Of a stretch of DNA of 64,000 bases, positions 22,918 to 33,164 are shown in pieces. Below the pieces are notes generated by a model. The model did no database searches. It was given only the letters and a program-made list of their open reading frames with translations, and was not told the DNA's origin. Every line of letters starts with the position of its first letter. Position 1 is the first letter of the stretch. A program made the position numbers and the translations under genes. The stretch spans positions 216,371 through 280,370 of the forward strand of contig JNVV01000005.1 of assembly GCA_000733355.1 (NCBI GenBank), in the 5' to 3' direction. The DNA comes from Falciphora oryzae. Lineage: Eukaryota; Ascomycota; Sordariomycetes; Magnaporthales; Magnaporthaceae.

Positions 22918-24015
22918 CTAGCCTAGCCTCTCGGTCTCCTCGAGAAGCTTTTCTATGCTGAAGCGCTGGTCGCCCGTGCCGAACCAATCGAGCAGCTTCC
23001 TCCTCTCGGCCGCCCTCTCGTCGGTCGCGGGGATGCCGCTGGTATTGTTTTCAGCGGCCACGTCCCAGCCGCCGTAGAAGCGCTGCAGGCACATGAGCAG
23101 CCACTGGGCGTCGGCGACCTTGACGCCGCGGGAGCCGTCGACGGTGCCCGTCATGAGCACGACCCCCCCGCCGGCGGCCAGGTCCGTGTAGTGGGTGGCG
23201 GTGGTGTGGGGCTGGGCGAACTCGCCGCGGGCCTTGTATTCGGCCAGCTGGGTGAAGAGCACGGTGCTGGTGCGCGTGGCGGCGTCGAACGTCCACTGCA
23301 GGAAGTGCACCTCGGCCCCCTGGTCCGGGTGCGGCACGGGCAGGACGAACTGCGGGCGCAGGCGGGCCAGCGCCTCCATGGCGGCGTAGGTCGGCGCGGG
23401 CACCACGGCGCAGATGCTGTCCTCGACCGAGGCGTGGCGCAGCCGCCAGATGGACGTGAGCTCCGGCACGGGGAGGGCTTGGGCTTTGGGCAGGTCGAGG
23501 ATCTCGGATAGGGGCTTGATCTGGCTGCCGCCGCTCGACTGGGCGGGGCGGGCGGGGCTGTTGTTGGTGTTTTCGGGGGTAGTGGCGGTGGTCGTCGTCT
23601 CTGTCGCGGTCGAGGTCTCGTTCGTCTTGGTCGTCGTCGCTGTTGTATCGCCGGCCCCTAGCCCCTCGGCAGCAAGCAGCTGGTCGAGTCCCGGGACGGA
23701 GATGGCGTCGGCCTTGCGCTGCTGCTCGATGCGGTCGGCGTAGGCGGCCTTGAGCTGGTCGATGCCGGCGAGCCCCTCGTCGCGGGCCTTGCGGTCGAGC
23801 TTGTCACGGTACTTGTCGAGCACGCGCAGGGGCGCCTGGGTGGTGGCGACGAAGCGCACGTCGTGCACCTGGGCCCAGCGGCGCTGGTGGGCGTGCCGCG
23901 GCCGGCATGAAGCGGCCCACGACGACAGCGCCGGCCGGGCCCCGCGCACGTGGCAGCCGACGCCCCGGAGCAGCGCCGGCGCCACTGCTGTCCTGCCTGC
24001 TGCTGGGAGTGGCAT
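22918..24015 (-). CDS. atp11: Mitochondrial F1-ATPase assembly factor ATP11
   Basis: The product has 365 residues. ATP11 is the chaperone that binds free F1 beta subunits in the matrix during ATP synthase assembly. The conserved region spans about residues 170-360, including PLSEILDL, LTSIWRLRHA, FVLPVP, HFLQW, LAEYKARGEFAQPH and LMTGTVD. The first 50 residues are Ala/Arg-rich with few acids, as in a matrix presequence. The frame is open upstream to 24201, but M at 24015 is preferred because the peptide from there starts the presequence. A Thr/Asn-rich low-complexity stretch near residues 120-160 separates a coiled N-terminal segment from the core. Divergent from cytochrome c peroxidase. Confidence 0.87.
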   Translation of the reverse strand: MPLPAAGRTAVAPALLRGVGCHVRGARPALSSWAASCRPRHAHQRRWAQVHDVRFVATTQAPLRVLDKYRDKLDRKARDEGLAGIDQLKAAYADRIEQQRKADAISVPGLDQLLAAEGLGAGDTTATTTKTNETSTATETTTTATTPENTNNSPARPAQSSGGSQIKPLSEILDLPKAQALPVPELTSIWRLRHASVEDSICAVVPAPTYAAMEALARLRPQFVLPVPHPDQGAEVHFLQWTFDAATRTSTVLFTQLAEYKARGEFAQPHTTATHYTDLAAGGGVVLMTGTVDGSRGVKVADAQWLLMCLQRFYGGWDVAAENNTSGIPATDERAAERRKLLDWFGTGDQRFSIEKLLEETERLG

Positions 24016-25293
24016 TGTGTCGAGAATTGGTTTGTGTGGGTGACAGGCCAGGCTTCGGCTTCGGCGAGTGTCGGGATGCGCCGAGGTTCGCCGTTCGGGG
24101 AGCTCCGCCCAGTGCCCCCTGACCCGACGGAATTTTTTTTCTGGAAGATGGGCAGGGGGGAGGGGCTCCAAGTGCCATTGGCCGCTGATCGGTCCCATCA
24201 CGTGCCCTCGCGTCTTTCGTCACGAATATCCTGCCTTCTAGTCTAGACCTCACTTCTCTAGGACATTATAATTAGAATATGGATATTATTCAGCGACTAA
24301 ACACCACTACCTACCTTTACGGACAGCAGGAAGATATCGGGCTGGTGGCACCATGGCTGCATCTAGTGTAACGTCGGCCGCTATGCAAATTGGTTTTTAC
24401 CTATTGCCGTGCTGACGCGGAGCAAACATCGGTGGCGTGTTTTACGTGATGGAAAGAACAAAGCACGAAAACATATCGACCAACGTCTCGGAGATAGTCG
24501 GCTCGCCGAGGGGCTTGTTTGCACAGCCTGTCCTTTGCAAGTCGGTGGATTTTGTTTGTCCACGTCGCTGTTGGGGCATTCTCCCTTGACGGCCCCCTCC
24601 CCGCCATCAAAAGCTAAACAAATGGGTCGTCCAGGTGCCCCTTGCCAGTCCCGACAAGCCGACGTCGTCCGGGGGCAGACGGTGCTCAATTCTCCGTCAT
24701 CGGAGGAGCCATCGTCTCGGGATCTGCCATTGCATGTACTGTTTTACTCCAAGGATCCTGTAAATGCTGTAGATGTCGTAGGTGATTCCAGTGAAGCTAT
24801 CTCACGATGTGGGAGTTTGCCAACAGGCCTCTCGCGCTCTTTGCTTCTGCTCAATCGATACTCAATACGTAAAAAGCCCAACGGGCTGGCGGGGCGTCCA
24901 CGACGTAACTGACCGGGATTTGGGAATCTCGCCTGTGGACCCTGACGCTGGAGCTCGTCCAGCCAATCATCGTGGGGCGAATTCAAAGTGGTAGACTGAA
25001 GCTCGGAATTCTCTCAGCCCTCTCCGTAATGTCGACCCGTTTTGCCTTCCTCAACTCCCTTTCCCTTTTTATACGATAGCCGCGGCACAGTTGATCTCTG
25101 CTTGTCTTTCGTTCCCATTTGTTTCCCTGTTCTTCCTCCAACAGCCAACCTCATACCCACCCAAAAGTGAGTAGCGATAGGTATAAACCGAGCTATCAGA
25201 GCTATCAGAACCGGGCCCGGCTGGCTCAAGATACGAGGCCACGCATACCACACCCCTCGTCACCGGCTAACAGAAAGCTTCTCTCCGCCTAGA
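24016..25293. promoter_or_regulatory. Divergent promoter region between atp11 and ccp1
   Basis: About 1.3 kb separates two divergently transcribed nuclear genes for mitochondrial proteins. No coding sequence is supported. Shared regulation is possible, but no specific site is identified. Confidence 0.45.
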
Positions 25294-26533
25294 ATGGCGT
25301 TCGCCTCCCGTCAGTTCCTACGCGCCGCCACCCGGACCACGGCCCGTGGCGCCTTCTCCACCAGCGCCCGCACCGCCGGCCGTCGCTTCTACTCGTCCGA
25401 GGCCCCCAAGCCCGCGAGCGGCGGCTCGTCCTGGGTCTGGCTGGCTGGTGCCGCGGCTGCCGCAGGTGGCGCCGGGCTCTGGTACACCCAGCAGGGCCCT
25501 GCCAAGCTCACCAAGCCCGAGTTCAAGGACTACCAGGCCGTCTACGACGAGGTCGCCAAGCTCCTGCAGGAGAAGGACGACTACGACGATGGCAGCTACG
25601 GCCCTGTCCTTGTCCGTCTCGCCTGGCACGCCAGCGGTACCTACGACAAGGAGACCGGCACCGGTGGCAGCAACGGCGCTACTATGCGCTTCGCCCCCGA
25701 GGGTGGCCACGGCGCCAACGCTGGCCTGAAGACCGCCCGGGACTTCCTTGAGCCCGTCAAGGGTATGTTGCCTGCCTGCTCACATCCATAGAGACAGGCA
25801 GAAACAAAGACGCTGACACATGCCGCCACCCCAACAGCCAAGTTCCCGTGGATCTCGTACTCAGACCTGTGGATCCTGTCAGGTGTCTGCGCCATCCAGG
25901 AGATGCTGGGCCCCAAGATTCCCTTCCGGCCCGGCCGCTCCGACAAGGACATTGCCGCCTGCACCCCCGACGGCCGCCTTCCCGACGCCGCCCAGGGCGC
26001 CGACCACCTGAGAAGCATCTTTTACCGCATGGGCTTCAACGACCAGGAGATCGTCGCCCTGTCGGGCGGCCACGCCCTCGGCCGCTGCCACACCGACCGC
26101 AGCGGCTTCGACGGCCCCTGGACCTTCTCGCCCACCGTCCTGACCAACGACTTCTACAAGCTGCTGCTCGAGGAGAAGTGGGACTGGAAGAAGTGGAACG
26201 GCCCCAAGCAGGTAAGAGAAAGCCTTGCCTCAGCATCCTTCTGCTGGTCCTATGAAGGAAGGAGGAAAAAAACAAAACGAGATGCTGACACTTGCCGTTT
26301 TTCCCACCTTGTAGTACAGTGACAGGAAGACCAAGACCTTGATGATGCTGCCCACCGACATGGTGCTCATCCAGGACAAGCAGTTCCTGCCGTGGGTCAA
26401 GAAGTACGCCGCCGACAATGACCTGTTCTTCAAGGACTTCTCCAACGTTGTCCTCAAGCTCTTTGAGCTCGGCGTGCCTTTCGCCGAGGGCAGCGAGAAC
26501 CAGAGGTGGACCTTCAAGTCGACCAACGAGTAA
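25294..26533 (+). CDS. ccp1: Mitochondrial cytochrome c peroxidase
   Basis: Exons 25294-25762, 25838-26211 and 26315-26533 give 353 residues. The enzyme reduces hydrogen peroxide with electrons from cytochrome c in the intermembrane space. The N-terminus has a basic presequence followed by a hydrophobic segment (about residues 47-65) typical of the two-step cleaved precursor. Active-site residues are all present: distal R108, W111 and H112 (RLAWH), proximal heme ligand H235 (SGGHALGR) and the radical-forming W251 (DGPW). Their spacings match yeast Ccp1 exactly (R48/H52, H175, W191). The Asp partner of the proximal His is in LPTDM in exon 3. Confidence 0.95.
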
Positions 26534-27382
26534 ATCGCTTCCCTGGGCCTTTGAAGAGCCCACGGTGTTGTAAAATAGGTGCATGTAACCCCTAGATCAT
26601 AGAGTTAGAGGAGGCGCAAGAGCGGAGGTGCCTCTGATCAATACCCCGGATATGATTGAAGCGTATGGAGGGAGGGAGGTCCATAGAGTCCTTTGGCCCG
26701 GTTGGCCTTTCATTTTCTTGTTTGTGAACCATGATGTGCGGCCCTCGAGCCACCAAAGCTGCACCGTGGGGAATATAATCGGAAGTGCAAACAAACGATT
26801 CCCAAGGAAACGTGATGTCGGGTTGGATGAGGGGAAAGCCTGGGTCAAATACCACCTCCGCATCGTCCAAGACGTCATTTTCTGGTTGGCTAATATCGCT
26901 TTCGAAGCAGACCTCGGCGGCGCGCATGTTCCCCCGCACTTCGAAGGCCCCTGCTCCCTGACCACGCCTGCCCAATCCCCGCTGGTTGCCAACGGGCGTG
27001 ATCGTGCTGGCCTTGTGTTGCCCATGATGAAACGCTGGCTGCTGGGGTTACCTTGTGCGTTGCTACCTCCAAATGCATTCAGACCATATGCTTGTTGTCA
27101 TATTCACCTCGGCAAAATATCACCTGAAGTCAGGGGTAAAGAAACTGAGCCAAGCTTGCACGCTTTCTACAATACTCGCCGAATCCTTCACTATGGGTTA
27201 TGGAAACGTCCTCAAAATAGAAGGGGCTTGCTTCCCCTAGTATCAAATAGGGCTCGGTCTTGGGAAGAGTGAGGCCCGTAGGCGGAAATAGGGGCGCGCA
27301 GTTTTGCATCTAAAGCTGAAGACGGCGCGAGATTCCGACATATGAACACATGCAGCAAATGCCCACACATCATGTATACCTC
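26534..27382. other. Convergent intergenic region
   Basis: About 850 bases lie between the 3' ends of ccp1 and the MocA-family gene. The 26628-27272 open frame has no motif and is not supported. Confidence 0.55.
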
Positions 27383-29050
27383 TCACTCTGCCACGAGCCT
27401 CGCCTCGACCTCGTCTCGCCACCAGCGCTGAAAATCGACGACGGCGCGGCCCTTGCGCGCGTCCTCGGCGCAGAACACCATGGCGTGGCTGCGCAGGACG
27501 TCGTCGGGCGTGCAGCCGATGTGCTCGCGCTGGGCGCGGTCGGCGGTCCAGCCGTGGTTCTTGACGCGGTCGACGGCGAGGACGAACTGGCGCGTCAGGC
27601 CGTTGTCGCCGCCGCCGTGGCCGAGGCTCTCGAGCCGGGGCCGGTGCACCGTGGTCTGGCCCGTGCGGAAGTCCTCGACTGTGATGGTCGTCGAGTCGGC
27701 GTACAGCTCGCCGTGCTCGCCGTAGACGTGCGTGTAGCGCTGGCAGATCTTCTTGGTCTGCGCCACCATGTGCAGCGTCGCCGTCTTGGCGCCGCGACCC
27801 TTGCTGTCGCCTGAGGAAGCATCTTCCTCGTTCCAGGTCATGGTCACGACCTGCGAGTCGCACACGTCGTTGTCGCTCTCCCAGACGCATCGGCCGAACC
27901 AGTTCCGCGCCCGCACCTCGCTGTCGGGCGCGTTGGCGTCGTAGTCCTCGCCCAGCTCGGCCAGCAATGCCGCTTTGGCCTGTCCCTTGTCGCTGTAGCT
28001 CTCAATGTCCGGGACGACGACGTTGACCGGCCAGCTCCTGTTGCTCGAGTCGAGACTTTGCATCGCATCCCCGTCATTGCCGTCGACGTAGATACGCTTG
28101 GCCGAGAACTGACATGAGCGCTCGATCGGGCACGAGAGGCAGTTGGTGGCGGCCCCGGCCTCCTGCGGCTTCCGGCTCTGCCTGAAAAGCTTCAGCGACC
28201 CGGTGCTCGAGACGGTAGAGGGGATGTGCGGCCCGCGTGCCCCCTCGTCATCATCAGCGCATGTGGGGGGTGAGCACAGCAGCCATAGCAGCACATCGAC
28301 GTCGTGGCAGCACTTTGCCAGAAGGCTCGGGGCCGACGTATCCTCGCGGCGCCAATTACCGCGTACGTAGCTATGCGTAAAGTGCCAGTAGCCGATGGGC
28401 TCCGTGTGCACGACGTCGAGGATCTCGCCCACGACGCGGTCCTGCAGGAGCAACCTGCGCAGTTCTATGTTGTGGGGGCTGTAGCGCATGACGTGGCCGA
28501 TGGAGAAGACGAGGCCGCGCTGCCCGGCGCCGGGGCCCCCCGGCGCGTTGCTCCGGCGCAGGGCGCGGAACATCTCGACGCAGTCGGCCAGCCGCGTCGC
28601 CAGAGGCTTCTCGCACATGACGTGGATGCCGCCCAGGTCCGCGAGCCCGAGAACGACCTCGCGGTGCATCTCGTCCTGGACGCAGACGAAGGCGGCGTCG
28701 ATGCCCTCGGGAACGGCGTGCTGCTGGCCAACGCCACCGGCCGCGGCCGCAGCCCGCTCCCGGCGCGCGTGCTCCCAGGCCACGAACTCCCGCCAGTTGG
28801 CGAACGAGGAGCCCTCGGGCGGCGGGGCGGCGTCGGGTCCGCTCCAGCCGGCGATGCACTCCTTGCCGACCACATCGCGGCGGTAGGGGTCCGGCTCGGC
28901 GACGGCGACCACGATGCCGTTGCTCGCGGTCGTGACGGAGCGGGCGTAGGTCTGGCCCCTCGAGCCAGCGCCGATGATGAGGATGCGGGGCGGGGATGCC
29001 GACTTGGGCGGCGGCGGGGGAGTGAAGAAGACCTCGTTTGCGTCCCCCAT
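27383..29050 (-). CDS. Gfo/Idh/MocA-family NAD(P)-dependent oxidoreductase
   Basis: The product has 555 residues from M at 29050; the frame stays open upstream to 29236, but the Rossmann fold begins shortly after the chosen start. GAGSRG at 27-32 is the dinucleotide-binding loop, and CEKPLA with E147-K148-P149 is the family's catalytic EKP motif. The C-terminal part carries the alpha/beta domain, with VAQTKKICQRYTHVYG and GQTTVHR-like strands. An inserted Cys cluster C304-x2-C307-x5-C313 sits in the middle; it resembles a sequence seen in some bacterial MocA relatives and might bind metal. Substrate unknown (sugar, inositol or related polyol for the family). Confidence 0.82.
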   Translation of the reverse strand: MGDANEVFFTPPPPPKSASPPRILIIGAGSRGQTYARSVTTASNGIVVAVAEPDPYRRDVVGKECIAGWSGPDAAPPPEGSSFANWREFVAWEHARRERAAAAAGGVGQQHAVPEGIDAAFVCVQDEMHREVVLGLADLGGIHVMCEKPLATRLADCVEMFRALRRSNAPGGPGAGQRGLVFSIGHVMRYSPHNIELRRLLLQDRVVGEILDVVHTEPIGYWHFTHSYVRGNWRREDTSAPSLLAKCCHDVDVLLWLLCSPPTCADDDEGARGPHIPSTVSSTGSLKLFRQSRKPQEAGAATNCLSCPIERSCQFSAKRIYVDGNDGDAMQSLDSSNRSWPVNVVVPDIESYSDKGQAKAALLAELGEDYDANAPDSEVRARNWFGRCVWESDNDVCDSQVVTMTWNEEDASSGDSKGRGAKTATLHMVAQTKKICQRYTHVYGEHGELYADSTTITVEDFRTGQTTVHRPRLESLGHGGGDNGLTRQFVLAVDRVKNHGWTADRAQREHIGCTPDDVLRSHAMVFCAEDARKGRAVVDFQRWWRDEVEARLVAE

Positions 29051-29493
29051 CGTGCTGAGCTGCTCGTCAGGGCCGGCGAGCAAAGCCTTGGCTTTGTTAC
29101 ACGGTTCCGAGGAGACGACGGCTTCTTTGTGGGTGCCGATGGCTGGCTCTGCAAGACGGCCAGGCAACAAAATCATGCATGACCCCGCGAGCCCTGGAGC
29201 GGCCGCAAGCCCGTTTTTGAAGCCCAACGCCCCCAAGGCTTAGGTCACTTGAGACCTTCGAGAACTAGGAACCCATTGATGGATTGATTGGTGCAAGCTC
29301 GGATGACGAACAGACTTCCCGAGCTCCTGCTGAGCTGCCCCTGTCGCGACAGTGGTGTTCGTTCTAAAACCGCTGGGCGTCGCCCGGCAGTTCCCCCACC
29401 CTTAGCCCCACGTTCCACTGTAAGAAGCCTGAAAATTACGTGCAATACGTGATGAGCCGAGTGTGAGATTTTGGACCACTCCGCATTCGCAAC
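29051..29493. promoter_or_regulatory. Divergent promoter between the MocA-family gene and oligoribonuclease
   Basis: These 443 bases separate divergent genes. No coding region or clear core promoter motif was found. Confidence 0.4.
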
Positions 29494-30369
29494 ATGCACA
29501 TGCTACGACGCTCCGCAAACCTTCCTTACTTATATAGGCGTCTAGGTGCCCAGCAAAACCGGGCTGTTCCTTGTCGTCCTTTCCCAAGGCTAGTTCTACA
29601 GAGTCCAAAGCATCGTCAAATCGGGACCATCTCAGAGTGGCTTTCCAATATCTTGGGCTCGCGATTCGCAACCATGGCCGGGCTGAAAGATCCCCTCGTC
29701 TGGATCGACTGTGAGGTGAGTCGGGGTGACCTCCCTCGAAAAGCCCGTGTTACGCCGAGTCTCGGCATCCGGGACTGACGACCGGAAGAAGCCCAACACT
29801 AAAACGGCTGGGTGTAGATGACCGGGTTGGATCCCGAGTCAGAGGAGATCATCGAGATCTTCTGCCTCATCACCGACGGCGAGCTCAACCTTGCCGACGA
29901 GGAGGGCTGGGGCGCCGCCGTCCACCTGCCCAAGGAGCGGATGGACCAGATGGGCGAGTGGTGCACGCGCACGCACGCCCAGACGGGGCTGACGGAGCGG
30001 GTGCTCACCTCCGAGGTGACGCCCGAGAAGGCGGCCGAGGACCTGCTGGCCTACATCCGCAAGCACGTGCCCGAGCCCGGCGTCGCCCAGCTAGCCGGCA
30101 ACAGCGTGCACCACGACCGGGCTTTCCTGCGCAGAGGTCCCTACGCGCGCGTCATCGAGCACCTGCACTACCGCATCCTTGACGTCAGCTCCATCAAGGA
30201 GGCGGCCCGGCGCTGGAGCCCTAGGATCGCAAAGAAGGCGCCTAGCAAGAAGTCTGTGCACACTGCCCGCGCAGACATCCTGGAGAGCATCCGGGAGGCG
30301 AAGTACTACCGGGACCTGGTGTTTACCCCGGCAGCGGCGGCCATGGCCAACATGAAGACCAAGGCATGA
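29494..30369 (+). CDS. rex2: Oligoribonuclease (Rex2/REXO2 type)
   Basis: Exons 29494-29715 and 29818-30369 (102-bp phase-0 intron, GTGAGT...GTAG) give 257 residues from the first ATG, or 197 from the internal ATG at 29674. The enzyme degrades RNA oligomers of two to five nucleotides. DEDDh residues are visible: D and E in WIDCEMTGLDP (intron between CE and MT), D in HHDRAFL, and H and D in VHTARADI. The first 60 residues are Arg-rich with no acidic patches and look like a mitochondrial presequence, while the internal ATG yields the standard cytosolic or bacterial-length enzyme. The start choice is therefore open, and both forms may be made. Confidence 0.9.
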
Positions 30370-30851
30370 GTAAAAGGGAGGGTGTATCCTCGAAAATGGC
30401 CGAGCGGGTGGTTGCTCTGGTCTCCGCTTTTGGCTAGACCGCCAGACATACAACCTTATGGCCTTATGCCATTCTTGTTTACCCTTCGTTTTATTTTTTT
30501 ATTCCCTCAGCAACTCTCGTCTGCGACCCCCGTTGCAGTGCAGGAGCCGGCTTGTCGTACCGAATTCGGGTTTCGACGGGACCTGGGGGAGACCTTTGAC
30601 CCGGTTTTCCGCGAGCCGCAAAGCCCAACTGTCTTGGGTGGCGAGAAACGCCGTCGCCCTGGACGCTTCATGGCAGTAGCTCAGCAAGCCGGAACCAAGG
30701 TTTGGCAGAATGTCTGGGCTGCACGGGATTTGGTTACACGCAGGATTAAAGTCAATTGCAAGCCCAGGCAGGTCATGGTGTCGTTGGGCGTCTGCTTCAA
30801 AGTCCAGTGCCCGAGCTCTCACCACCAACCAGATCCCTAAAATCGACGTTA

Positions 30852-30868
30852 TGGATGGATGGATGGAT
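30852..30868. repeat. (TGGA)n tetranucleotide repeat
   Basis: Four perfect copies of TGGA lie in the non-coding region upstream of phosphoglucomutase. Confidence 0.8.
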
Positions 30869-31043
30869 GTCCGTCCGAGTCCCCAACTCAGGTCGCACCC
30901 GCTTAGGTTGTCAAATCCCCGCGGCAGCTTCGACCCCACCTCAACCAAAAAGCAGGCATGAGGTCACTGTCTACCTACCCCACCTGCGTGCTGTTGCCGT
31001 CCAGCTGTCGAGAGCTCCCCAGCTCGGGGGCGGTTGTTAGTGA

Positions 31044-31050
31044 TATATAA
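31044..31050 (+). promoter_or_regulatory. TATA box (TATATAA) of phosphoglucomutase
   Basis: TATATAA lies 118-124 bp upstream of the ATG at 31168 and is followed by a C/T-rich stretch, as in highly expressed fungal metabolic genes. Confidence 0.6.
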
Positions 31051-31167
31051 AGCCTGATGCCTGTTCTCCCTCGCCACCCTTAGGACCCCTTTTTGCTTCC
31101 TGCCGGGCCAGGTTTCACACCGTATACCGCCAACTCTGTGCTTTACCCCCTCAACTCCTCCTCCAAG

Positions 31168-33164
31168 ATGGGCGTCAAGACTGTCGAGTTCCAGTCCTTC
31201 ACCGACCAGAAACCCGGAACGTAAGTGGATTTGGGTTTCCACCGTGAGAAGCGAGCTCCGCTGTGTAGCCCGGCTCTGGGCTGTTCCCCCTTATTGTGTC
31301 CCGCCAAAGTAGCTGACCGCCAGTTGTCATTCTGTGCTGTAGATCGGGTCTTCGCAAGAAGGTCACGGTGTTCCAGAAGCCTCACTACAGCGAATCCTTT
31401 GTTACCAGCATCCTCCTCTCCATCCCTGAAGGCGCCGAAGGTATGCACACGCGCCCCTTCCCCTCACCTGTCCAACCTGGTGGTGCCACACGAAATAACC
31501 GCGACGAGGACTTGCAAGCCACTCACATACCAGTTTGACAGGTGCTTTCCTGGTCATCGGCGGCGATGGTCGATTCTACAATCCCGAGGTGATCCGGCTG
31601 ATCGCCAAGATCGGTGCCGCGTACGGCGTCAAGAAGCTCTTGATCGGCCAGAACGGCATCCTCTCCACGCCCGCGGCTAGCCATGTTATCCGCAAGCGCA
31701 AGGCCACCGGCGGCATCCTGCTGACGGCCAGCCACAACCCCGGAGGCCCTAAGAACGACTTTGGCATCAAGTACAACCTGGCAAACGGCGGCCCGGCCCC
31801 CGAGTCGGTCACCAACAAGATCTACGAGACCTCCAAGACCCTTGCTTCATACAAGATCAACGAGTCCATCCCCGACATCGACCTCAGCGTCATCGGCACC
31901 AAGACTTATGACGGGCTTGAGGTGGAAATCGTCGACAGCACGGCCGACTATGTCGCCATGCTCAAGGACATCTTCGACTTCGAACTGATCAAGAAGTTCT
32001 TTGCCGCCAGCAAGGACTTCAAGGTCCTCTTTGACGGCCTGTCGGGTGTCACCGGGCCGTACGGTACCGCCATCTTCCAGCAGGAACTCGGCCTTGGGCC
32101 CGAGAGCACGCAGAACTGCGAGCCGAGCCCCGATTTCAACGGCGGCCACCCGGACCCGAACTTGGTCTATGCCAAGTCACTCGTGGACGTCGTGGAGGAG
32201 CGCAAGATCCCGTTCGGCGCGGCGTCAGACGGCGACGGCGACCGGAACATGATTTACGGCGCCGGAGCCTTCGTGTCGCCGGGCGACAGTTTGGCCATCA
32301 TCGCGCACCACGCCAAGCTGATCCCGTACTTCGAGAAGCAGGGTGTGTACGGGTTGGCGCGGAGCATGCCGACTAGCGGAGCGGTCGACCTGGTGGCCAA
32401 GAAGCAGGGCTTGGACTGCTACGAGGTGCCGACGGGATGGAAGTTCTTCTGCGCTCTGTTCGATGCGGACAAGCTGTCCATCTGCGGCGAGGAGTCGTTC
32501 GGCACGGGCAGCAACCACATCCGCGAAAAGGACGGGCTCTGGGCTATTGTGGCCTGGCTCAACATTATCGCCGGACTCGGCGTGGAGCACCCTGGCGTAG
32601 CCCCCAGCATCAAGCAGATCCAGCTCGACTTCTGGAAGGAATATGGCCGGACCTTCTTCACGCGGTACGACTACGAGGACGTCGACTCGGACGGCGCCAA
32701 CAAGGTCGTTAAAACGCTCAAGGACCTGATCTCGGACCCCAACTTTGTTGGTAGCAAGATCGGCGGTGCGTTCAGCCTAACCCTCTTAACCTTCATACCC
32801 CTTATCTCGATCTTCGTTGAGAAGACGATTGACGAGAACAATCATACTGACAAATGCGTGTTTGTGTTCAGACCGCACGGTGACCGAGGCTGGCGACTTC
32901 TCGTACACGGACCTCGACGGGTCCGTATCGAGCAACCAGGGCCTGTACGTGCGCTTTTCGTCGGGCAGCCGCATCGTCGTCCGCCTCTCGGGAACCGGCT
33001 CGAGCGGCGCCACGATCCGGCTGTACGTTGAACAACACACCAGCGATGCGTCGACGTACGAGCAGGACGCGCAGGACTTCCTCAAGCCCGAGATCAAGAT
33101 GGCGACTGAGCTGCTCAAGTTCAAGGAGTATGTCGGTCGTGACGAGCCGGACGTGAAGACCTGA
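31168..33164 (+). CDS. pgm: Phosphoglucomutase
   Basis: Exons 31168-31220, 31343-31440, 31542-32765 and 32872-33164 give 555 residues, the normal length. The enzyme interconverts glucose-1-phosphate and glucose-6-phosphate in the cytosol, feeding glycogen, trehalose and UDP-glucose synthesis. All four loops are present: catalytic phosphoserine S114 in TASHNPGG, the Mg-binding DGDGDR at 280-285, the sugar-binding CGEESFGTGSNH, and the phosphate-binding RLSGTGSSG near the C-terminus. Exon joins restore family-typical sequence at every junction (KPGT/SGLRKK, IPEGAE/GAFLV, SKIGD/RTVTEA). Intron lengths are 122, 101 and 106 bp. Confidence 0.95.

Larger units (their letters stand above)
30370..31167. 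promoter_or_regulatory. Upstream region of phosphoglucomutase
   Basis: It holds 3' flank of oligoribonuclease, a short TGGA tetranucleotide repeat near 30852-30868 and the phosphoglucomutase promoter with a TATA box at 31044. No gene is supported. Confidence 0.5.

Noticed and set aside
17529..24015. Possible metabolic or secondary-metabolite cluster (GH2, CoA ligase, ATP11)
   Set aside because: No polyketide or peptide synthase, P450 or cluster regulator. ATP11 is a housekeeping gene, so proximity is not evidence of a pathway.
24016..24201. 62-residue upstream extension of ATP11
   Set aside because: The frame is open, but the extension is not presequence-like and the downstream ATG begins the basic presequence.
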